Below, piece by piece: positions 26,159 through 36,000 of a stretch of DNA of 64,000 nucleotides (position 1 is the stretch's first letter; every line of letters starts with the position of its first letter). The position numbers and the translations under genes are program-made. A model generated the notes under the pieces. The model saw nothing but the letters and a program-made list of their open reading frames with translations, had not been told where the DNA came from and searched no databases. The stretch is from JAXLWB01 sp046328715 (lineage in GTDB: Bacteria > Chloroflexota > Anaerolineae > Caldilineales > Caldilineaceae), in assembly GCA_046328715.1 (NCBI GenBank), contig JAXLWB010000045.1, positions 21,107-85,106 of the forward strand, read 5' to 3'.

Positions 26159-28684
26159 TCAGAGGACAATTGGTATTACATGAATCATTTGCCCGACAGC
26201 CATGGAGACATAGCCCAGGATGTCGTTGGTTGCAATCTGATGACCTTCGTTCCACAGCGCTTCAAACGAGGCAATTCCAAGGTGGTGCTGGAGAAGGGCG
26301 AGATGCGCTTCATACTCGGCACGCTCACTTGGTAAGGCTTTCCACTGTTTTTCACCAATCGACTCTCGCAGAAAATCTGCGATTCCAAAGAGACGACAGG
26401 CTTCGCCATATTGCTCTTGCAGCATTGCTACTTTAGCGATTTCGGTTACGCTACCCACGATGCTACCGACATTCCCCATACGAATATAGAGCTTTAGTCC
26501 ATTCAAAAGATTCTGCAAAGCAGTGCTGTAACTCTGTGCGATACGATCCAAATAACCCAGGAAATAATAGGCACTTGCAGCTAACAAATGGCTCTCATAC
26601 TCCAAAAATATCTCCAGGCTTTCGGTAAAATTTGTGCGCGCCTCCTTGAGTAGCCCCTCACGCATATCGACTTGGGCAAGCATATACAAGGCGTAGGCAT
26701 ACCCTGATTGATCATGCGTTTGCTGATAATATACCAAGCTCTTATCGAGTTGAACTCTAGCCGCTGTAAGCTGCTCCATTCGAGTCAAGATGCGCCCGTA
26801 AACATAATAAACTGTGCCAAGAAAAGGCTGATGCACATTTGCATGCGGTCCGGCCTCAATTCGTTCGACACAATCCTGAATACGGAGAAGAGCCAATGAA
26901 ACTTGACCCCTATCCAACAATGCTTCAGCAAAGTGGGCCTGCGCCTTTATAAAATTTTGCTCATCATGCACAGATTGGTATCCCTCCATACTGGCTTGAA
27001 AGTAATCAAGTGCATTTTTCCAGTCGCCCTGAATTTCGGCCAGATAGCCAGCCGTTTGTAACGTTAGCGCATACAAAATTGGTGAGATCCTCGCCGAAAA
27101 TTCTGCCAAAATACGGTCTAGCCAACGGCGTCCCTCTTCGATCATTCCTGAGTGATACCAAAACCAATAAAGCTGAGTCACTAACTTTGCGGCAATTTCA
27201 ATCGCATGCTCTTCAACAGCGATTTGCAACGCCATCCGTAGATTATCACTTTCCTGACGGAGCCGGGCCAACCAGCGTTTACGTTCTGGGGTCTCCTGCT
27301 GTTGTGCTGCCTGCTCAGCGAGTGCAAGGAAATATTCGATAAATCTTTGTCGGACCGAAGCTGCTTCGCCAGCGATGTGAAGTTGTTCCAACGCAAAGAT
27401 GCGCAACGTCTCCAGTAGGAAAAACCGGCGATCCTCACTTGGGCCAGCGCTCGAGGCCACGACTGACACCAGGCTCTTATGAATCAATAATTGGAGAAGC
27501 GCATCTTGAAAGCCAAAGTGGGCAACGATGTTTGCATCAAAGCCGCCGCTAAAAAGACCCAGTAGGCGAAAGAGTTGTTGGGCATCGATCGCTAAAGTGT
27601 CGTAGCTACGAAGAATCGCTTGACGTAACGTTTGCTGTTGTTCCGGCAAATCTTGCATGCCGCTATTTAGAAAATCAAGCGGATGCGCCGAAATATGGTT
27701 CAACAGTTGTGATAAGGAGAAAAACTCGCCCTGAACTGCACTCAATTCAATGGCCAAGGGGAGACAATCCAGTTTGCGACAAATGGCTTCGATGATGCTC
27801 TGGTTCTGTTCTGTAGGGGCAAAGCTGAGGTCAAAGGTCTGGATGCGAGCAACGAAAAGGGCAACGGCGTCTGTCAAATCAAGTGGTGACACTTTATAGC
27901 GTTGCTCAGCACGCAGATGCAGCCTTTCACGGCTGGTGACGAGAATATACAGTCCTCGGCACTGTTCCAATAACTCTGCCAATAAGGTTGCAGAGGCGAG
28001 GATTTGCTCGAAGTTATCGAGCACCAACAACAACTCTTTATGCCGCAAATACTCAATCAACCGGGTCTGCGGTGGCTTACTAGAAGCCTCATGCAGGTTG
28101 AATGCGCTGAGCAAGGTGCTTGCCACTAGATTGGGAGCGCTTACCGCGGCCAACGACACAAAACAGATACCATCTCGATAGAGCGCTTGCATCTCGCTGG
28201 CTACGGCCAAGGCCAAACGCGTCTTACCTACGCCTGGCGGACCAACCAGTGTCAACAACCGTCCGCTATGCGCGTACAGACGATTGCAGAGTTGCTTGAC
28301 CTCTGACTCACGCCCAAAGAGCGGCGTGGGTGGGATAGGCAGCGATTGGCTTACCTCCTCGACTTCCTCGTGCACTACCAGTTGGCGTTCCCGTTTGATA
28401 GTAAATGAGGTCGGCGGCTTTTCCCCACGTGCCAACGCCGCCAGTTCAACCAGTTGCGCCGCCAGTTTGGGCTCATCTTGCAAACCGAGTGCAGGCAAGA
28501 AGCTTTGCACCACTGCTTGCAGATCAGGCAGACGGCGGTTCTGCTCTAAGGCAGAGATGAAGGAGAAACTGTACCCTAACGCGGCCGCCAGGTCGCTCTG
28601 CGACATACCAGCACGTTTGCGGAGCTGCTTGAGCAGATCGCCGAAGGTAGTATTTGAGGCAAGAGTAGGAAAGAAAGCAGGCAT
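26159..28684 (-). CDS. XRE-type HTH, NB-ARC and TPR regulator
   Basis: An 841-aa STAND regulator. Residues about 12-70 are an XRE helix-turn-helix (LLKQLRKRAGMSQSDLAAAL, then SFISALEQNRRLPD). The NB-ARC ATPase begins near 120 (FGRESEVKQL) with Walker A GPPGVGKTRLAL near 147, Walker B LLLVLDNFEQ near 222, TSR and the CLPLAIELSA motif. From about residue 480 to the end lie TPR-like helices, for example LDRGQVSLALLRIQD. Such proteins sense a ligand through the TPR part and switch ATP-dependently. There is no clear ribosome site before the ATG at 28684. It faces toward the relic zone, and a related but broken gene lies 370 bases away at 29055-30734. Confidence 0.88.
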   Translation of the reverse strand: MPAFFPTLASNTTFGDLLKQLRKRAGMSQSDLAAALGYSFSFISALEQNRRLPDLQAVVQSFLPALGLQDEPKLAAQLVELAALARGEKPPTSFTIKRERQLVVHEEVEEVSQSLPIPPTPLFGRESEVKQLCNRLYAHSGRLLTLVGPPGVGKTRLALAVASEMQALYRDGICFVSLAAVSAPNLVASTLLSAFNLHEASSKPPQTRLIEYLRHKELLLVLDNFEQILASATLLAELLEQCRGLYILVTSRERLHLRAEQRYKVSPLDLTDAVALFVARIQTFDLSFAPTEQNQSIIEAICRKLDCLPLAIELSAVQGEFFSLSQLLNHISAHPLDFLNSGMQDLPEQQQTLRQAILRSYDTLAIDAQQLFRLLGLFSGGFDANIVAHFGFQDALLQLLIHKSLVSVVASSAGPSEDRRFFLLETLRIFALEQLHIAGEAASVRQRFIEYFLALAEQAAQQQETPERKRWLARLRQESDNLRMALQIAVEEHAIEIAAKLVTQLYWFWYHSGMIEEGRRWLDRILAEFSARISPILYALTLQTAGYLAEIQGDWKNALDYFQASMEGYQSVHDEQNFIKAQAHFAEALLDRGQVSLALLRIQDCVERIEAGPHANVHQPFLGTVYYVYGRILTRMEQLTAARVQLDKSLVYYQQTHDQSGYAYALYMLAQVDMREGLLKEARTNFTESLEIFLEYESHLLAASAYYFLGYLDRIAQSYSTALQNLLNGLKLYIRMGNVGSIVGSVTEIAKVAMLQEQYGEACRLFGIADFLRESIGEKQWKALPSERAEYEAHLALLQHHLGIASFEALWNEGHQIATNDILGYVSMAVGQMIHVIPIVL

Positions 28685-28788
28685 AAAAATCTTAAAACAA
28701 GTCCAAACTTGAGGCTACGAGCCGCAGCCGCTTTGCGTACAACCGGCAGAGCATCGCTCGCTGCATTGCGTGGCCCTTTTGAATTTAG

Positions 28789-29059
28789 CACCTAGCTGCC
28801 AGATGCCGCATTGATACCGTCATCATTGCCGATATTGCCATCAACGTCTGCTGCGAGACCACGGCGCGAGAAGCCAGGGTGCGTGATTTTCGCGTCTTCT
28901 TTCCTAGAGATGGCACGACCATCTTCGGCATGGGTGATGGTACCAATGCCGAGTTTCAAAAGGCGACGTTGGCGAAACTTGGTCTTGTCTTTGTCCATTT
29001 TATCACATTGAGCGAAATGGTTGAGCAGATCCAGCACGCAGTTGTGGTCCGGGCCTAGC
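28789..29059 (+). pseudogene. 3' fragment of an isochorismatase-like hydrolase gene
   Basis: The frame after an in-frame TAG at 28786 reads DTVIIADIAINVCCETTARE, then VRDFRVFFPRDGTTIFGMGD and stops at 29059. This is the C-terminal half of an isochorismatase-family cysteine hydrolase, including the nucleophile region NVCCE. The N-terminal half with the catalytic Asp and Lys and any start codon are missing. Intact relatives hydrolyse vinyl ethers or C-N bonds of small molecules. Confidence 0.75.
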
Positions 29060-29592
29060 ACTCGGTCAATATCGTCGCAAACGCATCTTCGAGAGTCATC
29101 TGCTGTCCAGCGGCGAATGCTTTGGCAAAGACTGCTGGTTCCAACGTGGCTTGCACGATTGCCAACGCCTCATCCGCCAGGGCGCGCAGGGGACCGTTGA
29201 TACAATGTTGGATATGGCTGTGCGCTTGTTCCGCCAAGCCAAAGAGCGTGGCAGAGCGCTGATATTGGTGCTGTGCAGTGGCGAGACGGGCGGCAACCCA
29301 ACACTGTTGCACCTCATCAAAGGTGACTCGCGCTGATTGGATGCCATCGGTCAGACTTTGCGCCAGCCAATATCCAGCCTGGTCAATGGCTCCTTCCCAT
29401 AGGTCAACCTCGGCCAGATAAGTGTAGATTTTCGTCAGGCGGACTCTCTCTTTGCGTTGTAGACAGAGTTGTCGACTCTCATCCAACCGATGTCGCGCTT
29501 CCGCTGCGTCGCCGCCGTAAAGAGTGACAATGCCTAAAAACGGCTGCCAGATACACTGAATTCGAGGAAAATTGAAAGCGGCGGCTAACCCA
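29055..29592 (-). pseudogene. C-terminal fragment of a STAND/TPR regulator
   Basis: The translation from about residue 10 (FNFPRIQCIWQPFLGIVTLY, TPR-like helices, final LEDAFATILTEC) is the C-terminal helical domain of an NB-ARC/TPR regulator similar to the one at 26159. It lacks HTH and ATPase parts. It overlaps the end of the isochorismatase fragment by 5 bases and is joined at about 29592 to unrelated sequence on the other strand. Confidence 0.7.
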
Positions 29593-29593
29593 G

Positions 29594-29964
29594 GGCCATG
29601 CACGCTGGCCACGCTCAAAGGGCGCTATCTCTTTGCCCATTCCGGTACGATTCTACCCCCTGCTTTCGGGGTAACCGAACCAACGCCGGGAGCCGACGCT
29701 GGCATCCATACCTTCAACGGCGACGGCACAGGGAGCGATCTTGTAACTGTGCGCGTCGGCAGCCAGATCGTTTTGGATAATGTTACGGTACCCATCACCT
29801 ATACTGTCAACGCCGATTGTACAGGCGAGTATCGGGTACAAATTGACAACGGTCCAGCCTTCAATCTCTTCCTTGCTCCCAAAGGCGACACGTTTGTCAT
29901 GATTGCGACCGAACCGTCTGGCAATTATGTGTCGGGCGTTGATCAGCGTGTCGGCAACAAATAG
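29594..29964 (+). pseudogene. 5'-truncated secreted beta protein
   Basis: The frame starts inside the reverse-strand regulator fragment. From CTLATLKGRYLFA onward it reads like the mature domain of a small secreted protein: GIHTFNGDGTGSDLVTVRVG, PITYTVNADCTGEYRV, a VMIATEPSGNY strand, then stop at 29964. No signal peptide precedes the first Cys, so the secretion part is missing. It sits inside the broken regulator and probably arrived by a rearrangement. Confidence 0.6.
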
Positions 29965-29977
29965 ATTCGGCTCATTG

Positions 29978-30114
29978 GGAACTCAGGGGGTTGACAAAAT
30001 ACATAAGACCAAGCGGTAGCAAATTACCCGGTAACTTTGTAGCCCAAATACGTTGTTCATCGGCCTACTTGCCTACCGCTCACTCTCTTTTGATTTGTCA
30101 ACCCCCTGAGTTCC
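29978..30114. mobile_element. 137-bp element with 21-bp perfect terminal inverted repeats
   Basis: Bases 29978-29998 (GGAACTCAGGGGGTTGACAA then A) are the exact reverse complement of 30094-30114. Between them a second, shorter pair (AGCGGTAG / CTACCGCT) occurs. There is no coding capacity and no clear target duplication at the borders. The structure fits a MITE-like non-autonomous element; a large terminator-like stem is the alternative. Confidence 0.55.
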
Positions 30115-30270
30115 TGTTGAACCATAGATTCTCCTTTGGCAAGGCGCGATGTCAATCGCATCAGGCCTAAGCTTGTCCCTCAGCAAGGGGTTGTTGGGAA
30201 ATCCCAGCAATCCCTGATTCATTATTCTTGTACTCGTCAGTCCCCTGATGTCGTCGTTCCGGGCTGAGAC

Positions 30271-30734
30271 GCCAATGTCAGGGTCGTCTTGCCCACCCCC
30301 GGCGGCACCATCAGCGTCAGCAGCCACCCTTGATGGCCGCGCAGCCGATTGGCGATCTGTTCCACCAGTTCATCATGACCGATCAGCGCACTGTCCAACG
30401 CGGGTAAGCCATGTGCCGTGGCATTGTTGCCGTTGGTATTGGGCGCTTTGTATACATACGACGCCTGGGTTTCTGGCGACAACGCCTGATCAAGAGCAAA
30501 GGCGGCTGCCTCTATCAATTTTGTGGCGGTTCTGGGATCACCCTGGAGGCCTAATGCGGAGATAAAGCGATGCAACACGGCGTCGAGATCCGGCTGACGT
30601 TGGGCTTTCTCCAGGCCCGAGATGAGCGAATCGCTATAACCGAGCGCGGCGGCCAGATCGCGCTGGGTCATGCCGGCGCGTTTGCGCAGTTGTTTGAGGA
30701 GTGTGCTAAAGGGCACGGTCTGCATCACGGACAT
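30271..30734 (-). pseudogene. N-terminal fragment of an XRE-STAND regulator
   Basis: Read from the ATG at 30734: XRE helix-turn-helix (LLKQLRKRAGMTQRDLAAAL, SDSLISGLEKAQRQPD), linker, then the NB-ARC start up to Walker A (PPGVGKTTLTLA). Homology to the 26159 family ends near 30271, and the frame then runs only 11 codons into unrelated sequence. Together with the 29055-29592 fragment it marks one regulator gene split by deletion of its middle and gain of about 680 bases. Confidence 0.75.
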
Positions 30735-30822
30735 TGGGGTCTGTCTCCATTGCAAACGATAGGATGCAACGAACTGTCAGAGCTTTTGGAATCTTACTCT
30801 ATTCCTATGAAACGAACAACTA

Positions 30823-30883
30823 CACATTTTGTGGAATTTTTGTGAAAAAATCACTTGCGTTGACTTCCGCCAACTGCTATGCT
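30823..30883 (+). promoter_or_regulatory. Promoter block, copy A of three
   Basis: CACATTTTGTG, then AATTTTTGTGAAAAAATCAC and, 31 bases past the ATC, a TATGCT box at 30878-30883 that fits a -10 element. The same arrangement and spacing is seen at 32854 and 37368. Likely drives the 31021 leader gene and the nucleotidyltransferase behind it. Confidence 0.55.
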
Positions 30884-31020
30884 GACCATAGCGCTCTCTT
30901 TTGTCGCATTACCCAAATTTCGCTTTTATTTACGTTTATCTCATTTATCCACACATTGCAGGCGCCCTACCCATATCCAAACCCTTTCTGTAAAGAGGGG
31001 ACACACAAAGGAAAATCCAT

Positions 31021-31191
31021 ATGAAGACTCAGCAATATCACGATCCATTCGTCCGGCGAATAGTTGTTATTTTGTTACTCCTGATTACTGTAAGCTTCTC
31101 CACTCCTTCGACTGTATTTGCAAAAGCCACTGTCATTCACGAAGACTATGCTCTATGCCGCCAACCTCACTCCCATAGCACGAATTGTTGA
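31021..31191 (+). CDS. 56-aa peptide with signal sequence
   Basis: ATG 31021 follows AAAGGAAAATCCAT and a promoter block. The peptide has a complete signal sequence (basic FVRR, core IVVILLLLITVSF, cleavage near VFA-KA) and then only 20 mature residues ending HSHSTNC. It may be a genuine tiny exported peptide, or the front end of a secreted protein whose body was lost and replaced by the nucleotidyltransferase gene 26 bases downstream. The His/Cys-rich end (CRQPHSHSTNC) is unusual for random read-through. Confidence 0.5.
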   Translation: MKTQQYHDPFVRRIVVILLLLITVSFSTPSTVFAKATVIHEDYALCRQPHSHSTNC

Positions 31192-31216
31192 GAAGACACC
31201 AAAGGAACAACAAAAG

Positions 31217-32164
31217 ATGAATCACATAGAAATCGCTAAACAATACCTGGACGAATTACTGCGCCAACGGCAAGATATTGTAGCAGCGTGGGTAGCTGGT
31301 TCAGTGGCGCGCGGGGAGGAGACAGCCTTTTCGGACATTGACCTTGTGTTGATGGCCGCAGGTACTGGTGAAATAAACCGTGCCGGTCTCGACACATGGC
31401 GCGAAGGGATTTATATCGAGGCTGGTCTCGTCTTTCAGCAAGATTTCAGCGATCTGGAAACGGTACTCAATAACCCATTCAGTGCCACCCAGATAAACGA
31501 TGCCCTTATTCTCTACGACCCGACTGGTTTTGTGACGCAACGCCAACACGACGTACGCGCCGTTTTTATGCAACCGCAGTGGTTGGACAAACGCCTAGCT
31601 TTTTGGCTGGAGCAGACACGCTCAAACTATCAGCGCTTCACCGATGCAATCAATACAGATGAACCTTTAGAAATCTGCGCGGCACTCGGTTTATTCACCT
31701 TTGGCTGCGCCTCGATTCCGCTCTTGCGTGCTGGTGTTACGCCGAGTAGCTCGCGCGGACTTGCTCTACTTGGCCCAATAGCGCCTGCGATCAAAGTACA
31801 ATTGGCCGAACTAGAAGGCTCAACAAAAATGAGCGCAACCGATGTGCTGGCGCTTGAGCCACTTTTACAAGAAGGACTACCCCTAGCCGATGCTGCGCTT
31901 GGTCAGTTACCCATTTATTTCATCCAAAAAACACGCTGGATGGCACAACAAGGCCAGCATCAGGAAGCATTACATGCCATGTGGTTACAGATGGGAGGCG
32001 GTGTTGCCCAAGCCTGTATTGCACGCAACGATCCTGTAGAACGTGCGACAGGCGCTGAATTGATGCAGCGCTGGTTGCAACGGACCGATCTTGATAGGGC
32101 AGAGGTATTGGCTGCTAAGCAAAAAATTGCTGCATCTCTTCTGGAACAAGTTACAAATATCTGA
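31217..32164 (+). CDS. Nucleotidyltransferase-domain protein
   Basis: A 315-aa protein read from the ATG at 31217 after AAAGGAACAAC; the frame is open earlier through the leader peptide region. The N-terminal domain is a MNT-type nucleotidyltransferase: GSVARG near residue 28 with the metal-binding pair SDIDL near 40 and a later acidic/basic strand (IYIEAGLVF). The rest is helical. Relatives include kanamycin-type adenylyltransferases and toxin-antitoxin MNT proteins. No HEPN partner gene is adjacent, so an antibiotic or small-molecule modifying role is as likely. The 3' end abuts the FkbM relic directly. Confidence 0.8.
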   Translation: MNHIEIAKQYLDELLRQRQDIVAAWVAGSVARGEETAFSDIDLVLMAAGTGEINRAGLDTWREGIYIEAGLVFQQDFSDLETVLNNPFSATQINDALILYDPTGFVTQRQHDVRAVFMQPQWLDKRLAFWLEQTRSNYQRFTDAINTDEPLEICAALGLFTFGCASIPLLRAGVTPSSSRGLALLGPIAPAIKVQLAELEGSTKMSATDVLALEPLLQEGLPLADAALGQLPIYFIQKTRWMAQQGQHQEALHAMWLQMGGGVAQACIARNDPVERATGAELMQRWLQRTDLDRAEVLAAKQKIAASLLEQVTNI

Positions 32165-32597
32165 TCTTATCTACAACGAAGTCTTTCTCAAGCAGGAATA
32201 TCTGGGCAATATTCTCGCACTGAAGGATTGTCGCTACGTGGTCAATATAGGTGCCAACATCGGTATGTTCACCCGCTTTGCCAAATTGCGTAATCTGGCG
32301 CTAGTCATTCATGCCTTTGAACCGATCAAGGCGACCTATGATGTATTGGTGAAAAATATCGAACGACAGGACTGAACAATGTCTATCCGCATAATTGGGC
32401 GTTGGCGAACATCGAGGGCGCAACGAGTACGTTGACCTACTTTCCTAACGCCGCCGACATTACCACTGCCTACCCAGAAATAAAGATGCACTCAAACGAC
32501 ACCTGACCAACATCCTCGGCCAAGAGACGGCAGATCATATCTTCCACGGGCCACAGGTGCACACTACGCAAAGCCGCACCCTCTCGGCGCTAATTGA
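32158..32597 (+). pseudogene. FkbM-family methyltransferase, frameshifted fragment
   Basis: Three pieces in different frames spell an FkbM methyltransferase core: DLIYNEVFLKQEYLGNILAL and VVNIGANIGMFTRFA with AFEPI (to about 32371); then NNVYPHNWALAN and STLTYFPNAAD (to about 32485); then LKRHLTNILGQETA and TQSRTLSALIDE (to 32597). At least two frameshifts and the loss of the end after SALIDE make it inactive. The parent would O-methylate a polyketide- or sugar-type substrate. No intact version is in the window. Confidence 0.8.
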
Positions 32598-32603
32598 TGA
32601 ACC

Positions 32604-32850
32604 TGGCTAAAGCTGAGGAATATACAGTACGAGAAAACATCTGTTTCAAAAACGAGTTGCTGCTCTTGATTAAAGTTGCGGGTTTTCATGATATTACCGT
32701 CTGTGGCGACTATACGGCTGAGGCTGCCACAGCCGACCCGATAGGTCTTGTCTTTAAGGATCAGCATTCGCAGTGACACTGTATTGAGACTTCGTATGTC
32801 CAGTCTAGCGTCAACTCGACTTGGTTACGATCACCTTAGATGGGTCTACT
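32604..32850 (+). pseudogene. Relic of the 16136 methyltransferase end plus flank
   Basis: Codons for LAKAEEYTVRENICFKNELL and VAGFHDITVCGDYTAEAATA match residues about 210-260 of the methyltransferase at 16136. The match continues past the stop codon into the downstream non-coding DNA, including the start of an 83-bp repeat unit (GACTTGGTTACGATCACC at 32818). The duplicated segment corresponds to about 16765-17025, so it was copied as DNA, not as a gene. A reading frame survives to 32776. Confidence 0.85.
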
Positions 32851-32853
32851 CTC

Positions 32854-32915
32854 CACAATTTTGTGCAATTTTTGTATAAAAATCGCTTCTATCTTTCCTT
32901 CGAATCAGCTAAGGT
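32854..32915 (+). promoter_or_regulatory. Promoter block, copy B of three
   Basis: CACAATTTTGTG (5-bp arms CACAA/TTGTG, 2-base spacer), AATTTTTGTATAAAAATCGC and, 31 bases past ATC, TAAGGT at 32910-32915 as -10. It begins immediately after the duplicated 83-bp repeat fragment and precedes the propeller gene. Confidence 0.55.
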
Positions 32916-33090
32916 TGAGCCTAAGCAAACATAGTCAACGCAACACCTTGATCACCCCAAAATGAAAGGCAAGGGAATGTACAGCGAAAAACCCTTAAAA
33001 ATAAAGTCATCGGTCAGCAGAGTCTTCACAGGTCTACGAGTAAGCGTGCTTTGGCAAATCATTGGCCAACAGACCAAGCAAGAGACTGAG

Positions 33091-36000
33091 ATGCGACGGA
33101 TTCTTATAGTTATGCGGGTTTTCTTCATAAGTCTTGTGTTACTGATCCTAAAATCACCTACCAACGCTGCGGCTTCAGGTCAGTGGAATCAATGGTTTCC
33201 GATCCACCCTGAAGTCAAGTTTCAGCCTGGGGCAACGGTTACAGCAGTCTGGGCAAATAGCAGCCATCTGGACCTGTTTGCGACCAGTGGCGATGGGGCA
33301 GTCTGGAGTACCTGGTTCGAGGATAGCAAAGGCTGGCAGTCCTGGTTTCCGATCTACCCCGAAGTCAAGTTTCAGCCTGGGGCAACGGTTACAGCGGTCT
33401 GGGCGAACAGCAGCCATCTGGATCTGTTCATCACTGGCAGCGATGGGGCAGTTTGGAGTACTTGGTTCGAGAGTGAGCAAGGCTGGCAACCTTGGTTCCT
33501 GATTCATCCTGAAGTCAAGTTTCAACCTGGGGCAACGGTCACAGCGGTTTGGGCGAATAGCAGCCATCTGGATCTGTTCGTCACTGGCAGTGATGGCGCG
33601 GTTTGGGGTACTTGGTTCGAGAGTGACAAAGGCTGGCAGCCCTGGTTTACGATTCATCCCGAAGTCAAGTTTACGCCTGGGGCAACCGTCACAGCAGTCT
33701 GGGCGAACGGTAGTCATCTTGACCTTTTCCTCACTGGCAGCGACGGGGCAGTTTCGAGCACTTGGTACGAGAATGACAAAGGTTGGCAACCTTGGTTTAC
33801 GATTCATCCGGAAGCCAAGTTTCAGCCTGGGGCAACGGTCACAGCAGTCTGGGCGAACGACAGCCATCTGGATCTGTTTATCACTGGCAGCGATGGGGCA
33901 GTTTCGAGCACCTGGTTCGAGAATGACAAAGGCTGGCAGCCCTGGTTTGCGATTCATCCCGAAGTTAAGTTCCAACCCGGTGCAACGGTCACAGCAGTTT
34001 GGGCGAATGGCAGCCATCTGGACCTGTTCCTCACTGGCAGCGATGGCGCGGTCTGGAGCACTTGGTTCGAGAATGACAAAGGTTGGCAGCCCTGGTTTAC
34101 GATTCATCCCGAAGTTAAGTTTCAACCCGGGACAACGGTCACAGCGGTGTGGGCGAACAGCAGCCATCTGGATCTATTCGTCACTGACAGTAATGGCTCG
34201 GTCTGGAGCAGTTTTTACGCGGATACGACTTCACCGAAGTGGGGTCTGCTCGCAAATGAAGGTTTTGCTGGCCAAGAAATGAAAAGCGTCTACTTTTTTG
34301 CTGGCAATTGGCGCTGCTGTAAATTTTGGCAGTTCTGGTTTACGATCCATCCTGAAGTCAAGTTTGCACCTGGGGCAACGGTCACAGCGCTGTGGGCCAA
34401 TAGCAGCCATCTTGACCTGTTCACGACCGGCAGTGATGGGGCGGTCTGGAGTACCTGGTTCGAGGATGGCAAAGGCTGGCAATCCTGGTTTCCCATCCAT
34501 CCTGAAATCAAGTTTCAGCCTGGGGCAAGGGTTACAGCAGTCTGGGCGAACAGCAGTCATCTTGATTTGTTCATCACCGGCAGCGATGGGGCGGTCTGGA
34601 GTACTTGGTTCGAGAGTGACAAAGGCTGGCAGCCCTGGTTTACGATTCATCCTGAAGTCAAGTTTGCGCCTGGGGCAACCGTCACCGCAGTGTGGGCGAA
34701 CAGCAGCCATCTGGATTTGTTCATCACGAACAACGATGGAATCGTGTGGAGTACTTGGTACGAAAATGACAAAGGCTGGCAGTCTTGGTTTTCGATCTAT
34801 CATGAAGCCAAGTTTCAACCCGGTACAACGGTCACAGCGGTCTGGGCGAATGGCAGTCATCTTGACTTGTTCCTTACCGGTAGCGACGGCGCAGTTTGGA
34901 GTACTTGGTTCGAGAGTGATAAAGGCTGGCAGCCCTGGTTCCTGATTCATCCTGAGGTTAAGTTTCAACCTGGGGCAACCGTCACAGCGGTCTGGGCGAA
35001 CAGCAGCCATCTGGACCTGTTCCTCACTGGCAGCGATGGCGCGGTTTCGAGCACTTGGTTCGAGAGTGATAAAGGCTGGCAGCCCTGGTTCTTGATTTAT
35101 CCCGAAGTCAAGTTGCAACCGGGGGCAACGGTCACAGCAGTCTGGGCGAACAGCAGCCATCTTGATCTGTTCGTCACCGACAGCGATGGGGCAGTGCGGA
35201 GCAATTGGTTCGAGAATGACAAAGGCTGGCATTCCTGGTTTCCAATTTACCCTGAAGTCAAGTTTCAAGCCGGTGCAACAGTCACAGCGTTGTGGGCGAA
35301 TAGCAGCCATCTTGATCTGTTTGTTACTGGCAGCGATGGGGCGGTCTGGAGCAGTTTCTATCCTAGTTTGCCACCTGTCCAGTTTTACGAATATCCAGTT
35401 GGCCCCAACGAATCGCTTTATACCATTCACCCATCTAACCCTCAACATCTTGGATGGTCGGAACGACTGGAGAATCAAAACTTTGCAGTCGATACGATGG
35501 TTAATGCTGGTGCCAATGTGGTAACAATGTCCTATTGGGGGAAACGAGGAAGTGATCGATGGGCGTATTGGGCACCTATGCACACCTCTACCTACGCCCA
35601 CGATCAACTCTTCACAGCAGCGGTGGGCAAACCTATCCTGATTTTACCAGCGATTGAATCTGGTAATGCCACGATTGGCTGTGGGGGCCATTCCCCGGCC
35701 TATCATTTTGCATCAGATTTCCCCGGCAGCGAGGAGCTTCCGGCACCGCAACTTGTTACACAGATTGAAGATTTGATTCATCGATACCTGAAAGAGCCTG
35801 CCGATCCAGCGTGGCCGACCAAGTGGGTGAAGATGTATGATCGGGCAGGGACTAGCCGCTATGCAATTAACATTCTACATGTAGCATCAAACCAATTGGC
35901 GGCGGATGAACACGAGCGCTTTGCCCAAGGTTTTGACCGTGTAGCCGATAAGGTTTTTCAGGATACTGGTGTCCTTGTCGGATTTACGCTTGATTTACTG

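Noticed and set aside
28811..29011. Independent small gene in the plus strand
   Set aside because: It is an out-of-frame reading of the isochorismatase fragment, which has the recognisable NVCCE motif in the other frame.
31217..32164. MNT-HEPN toxin-antitoxin pair
   Set aside because: The nucleotidyltransferase has the size of an aminoglycoside-type enzyme and no HEPN gene is adjacent; only an FkbM relic follows.
33175..35607. Two long minus-strand frames and several plus-strand frames inside the propeller gene
   Set aside because: They are repeated shadows created by the 150-bp period; all have the same low-complexity translation (RNCPIAASDEQIQMA-like) and no start signals.
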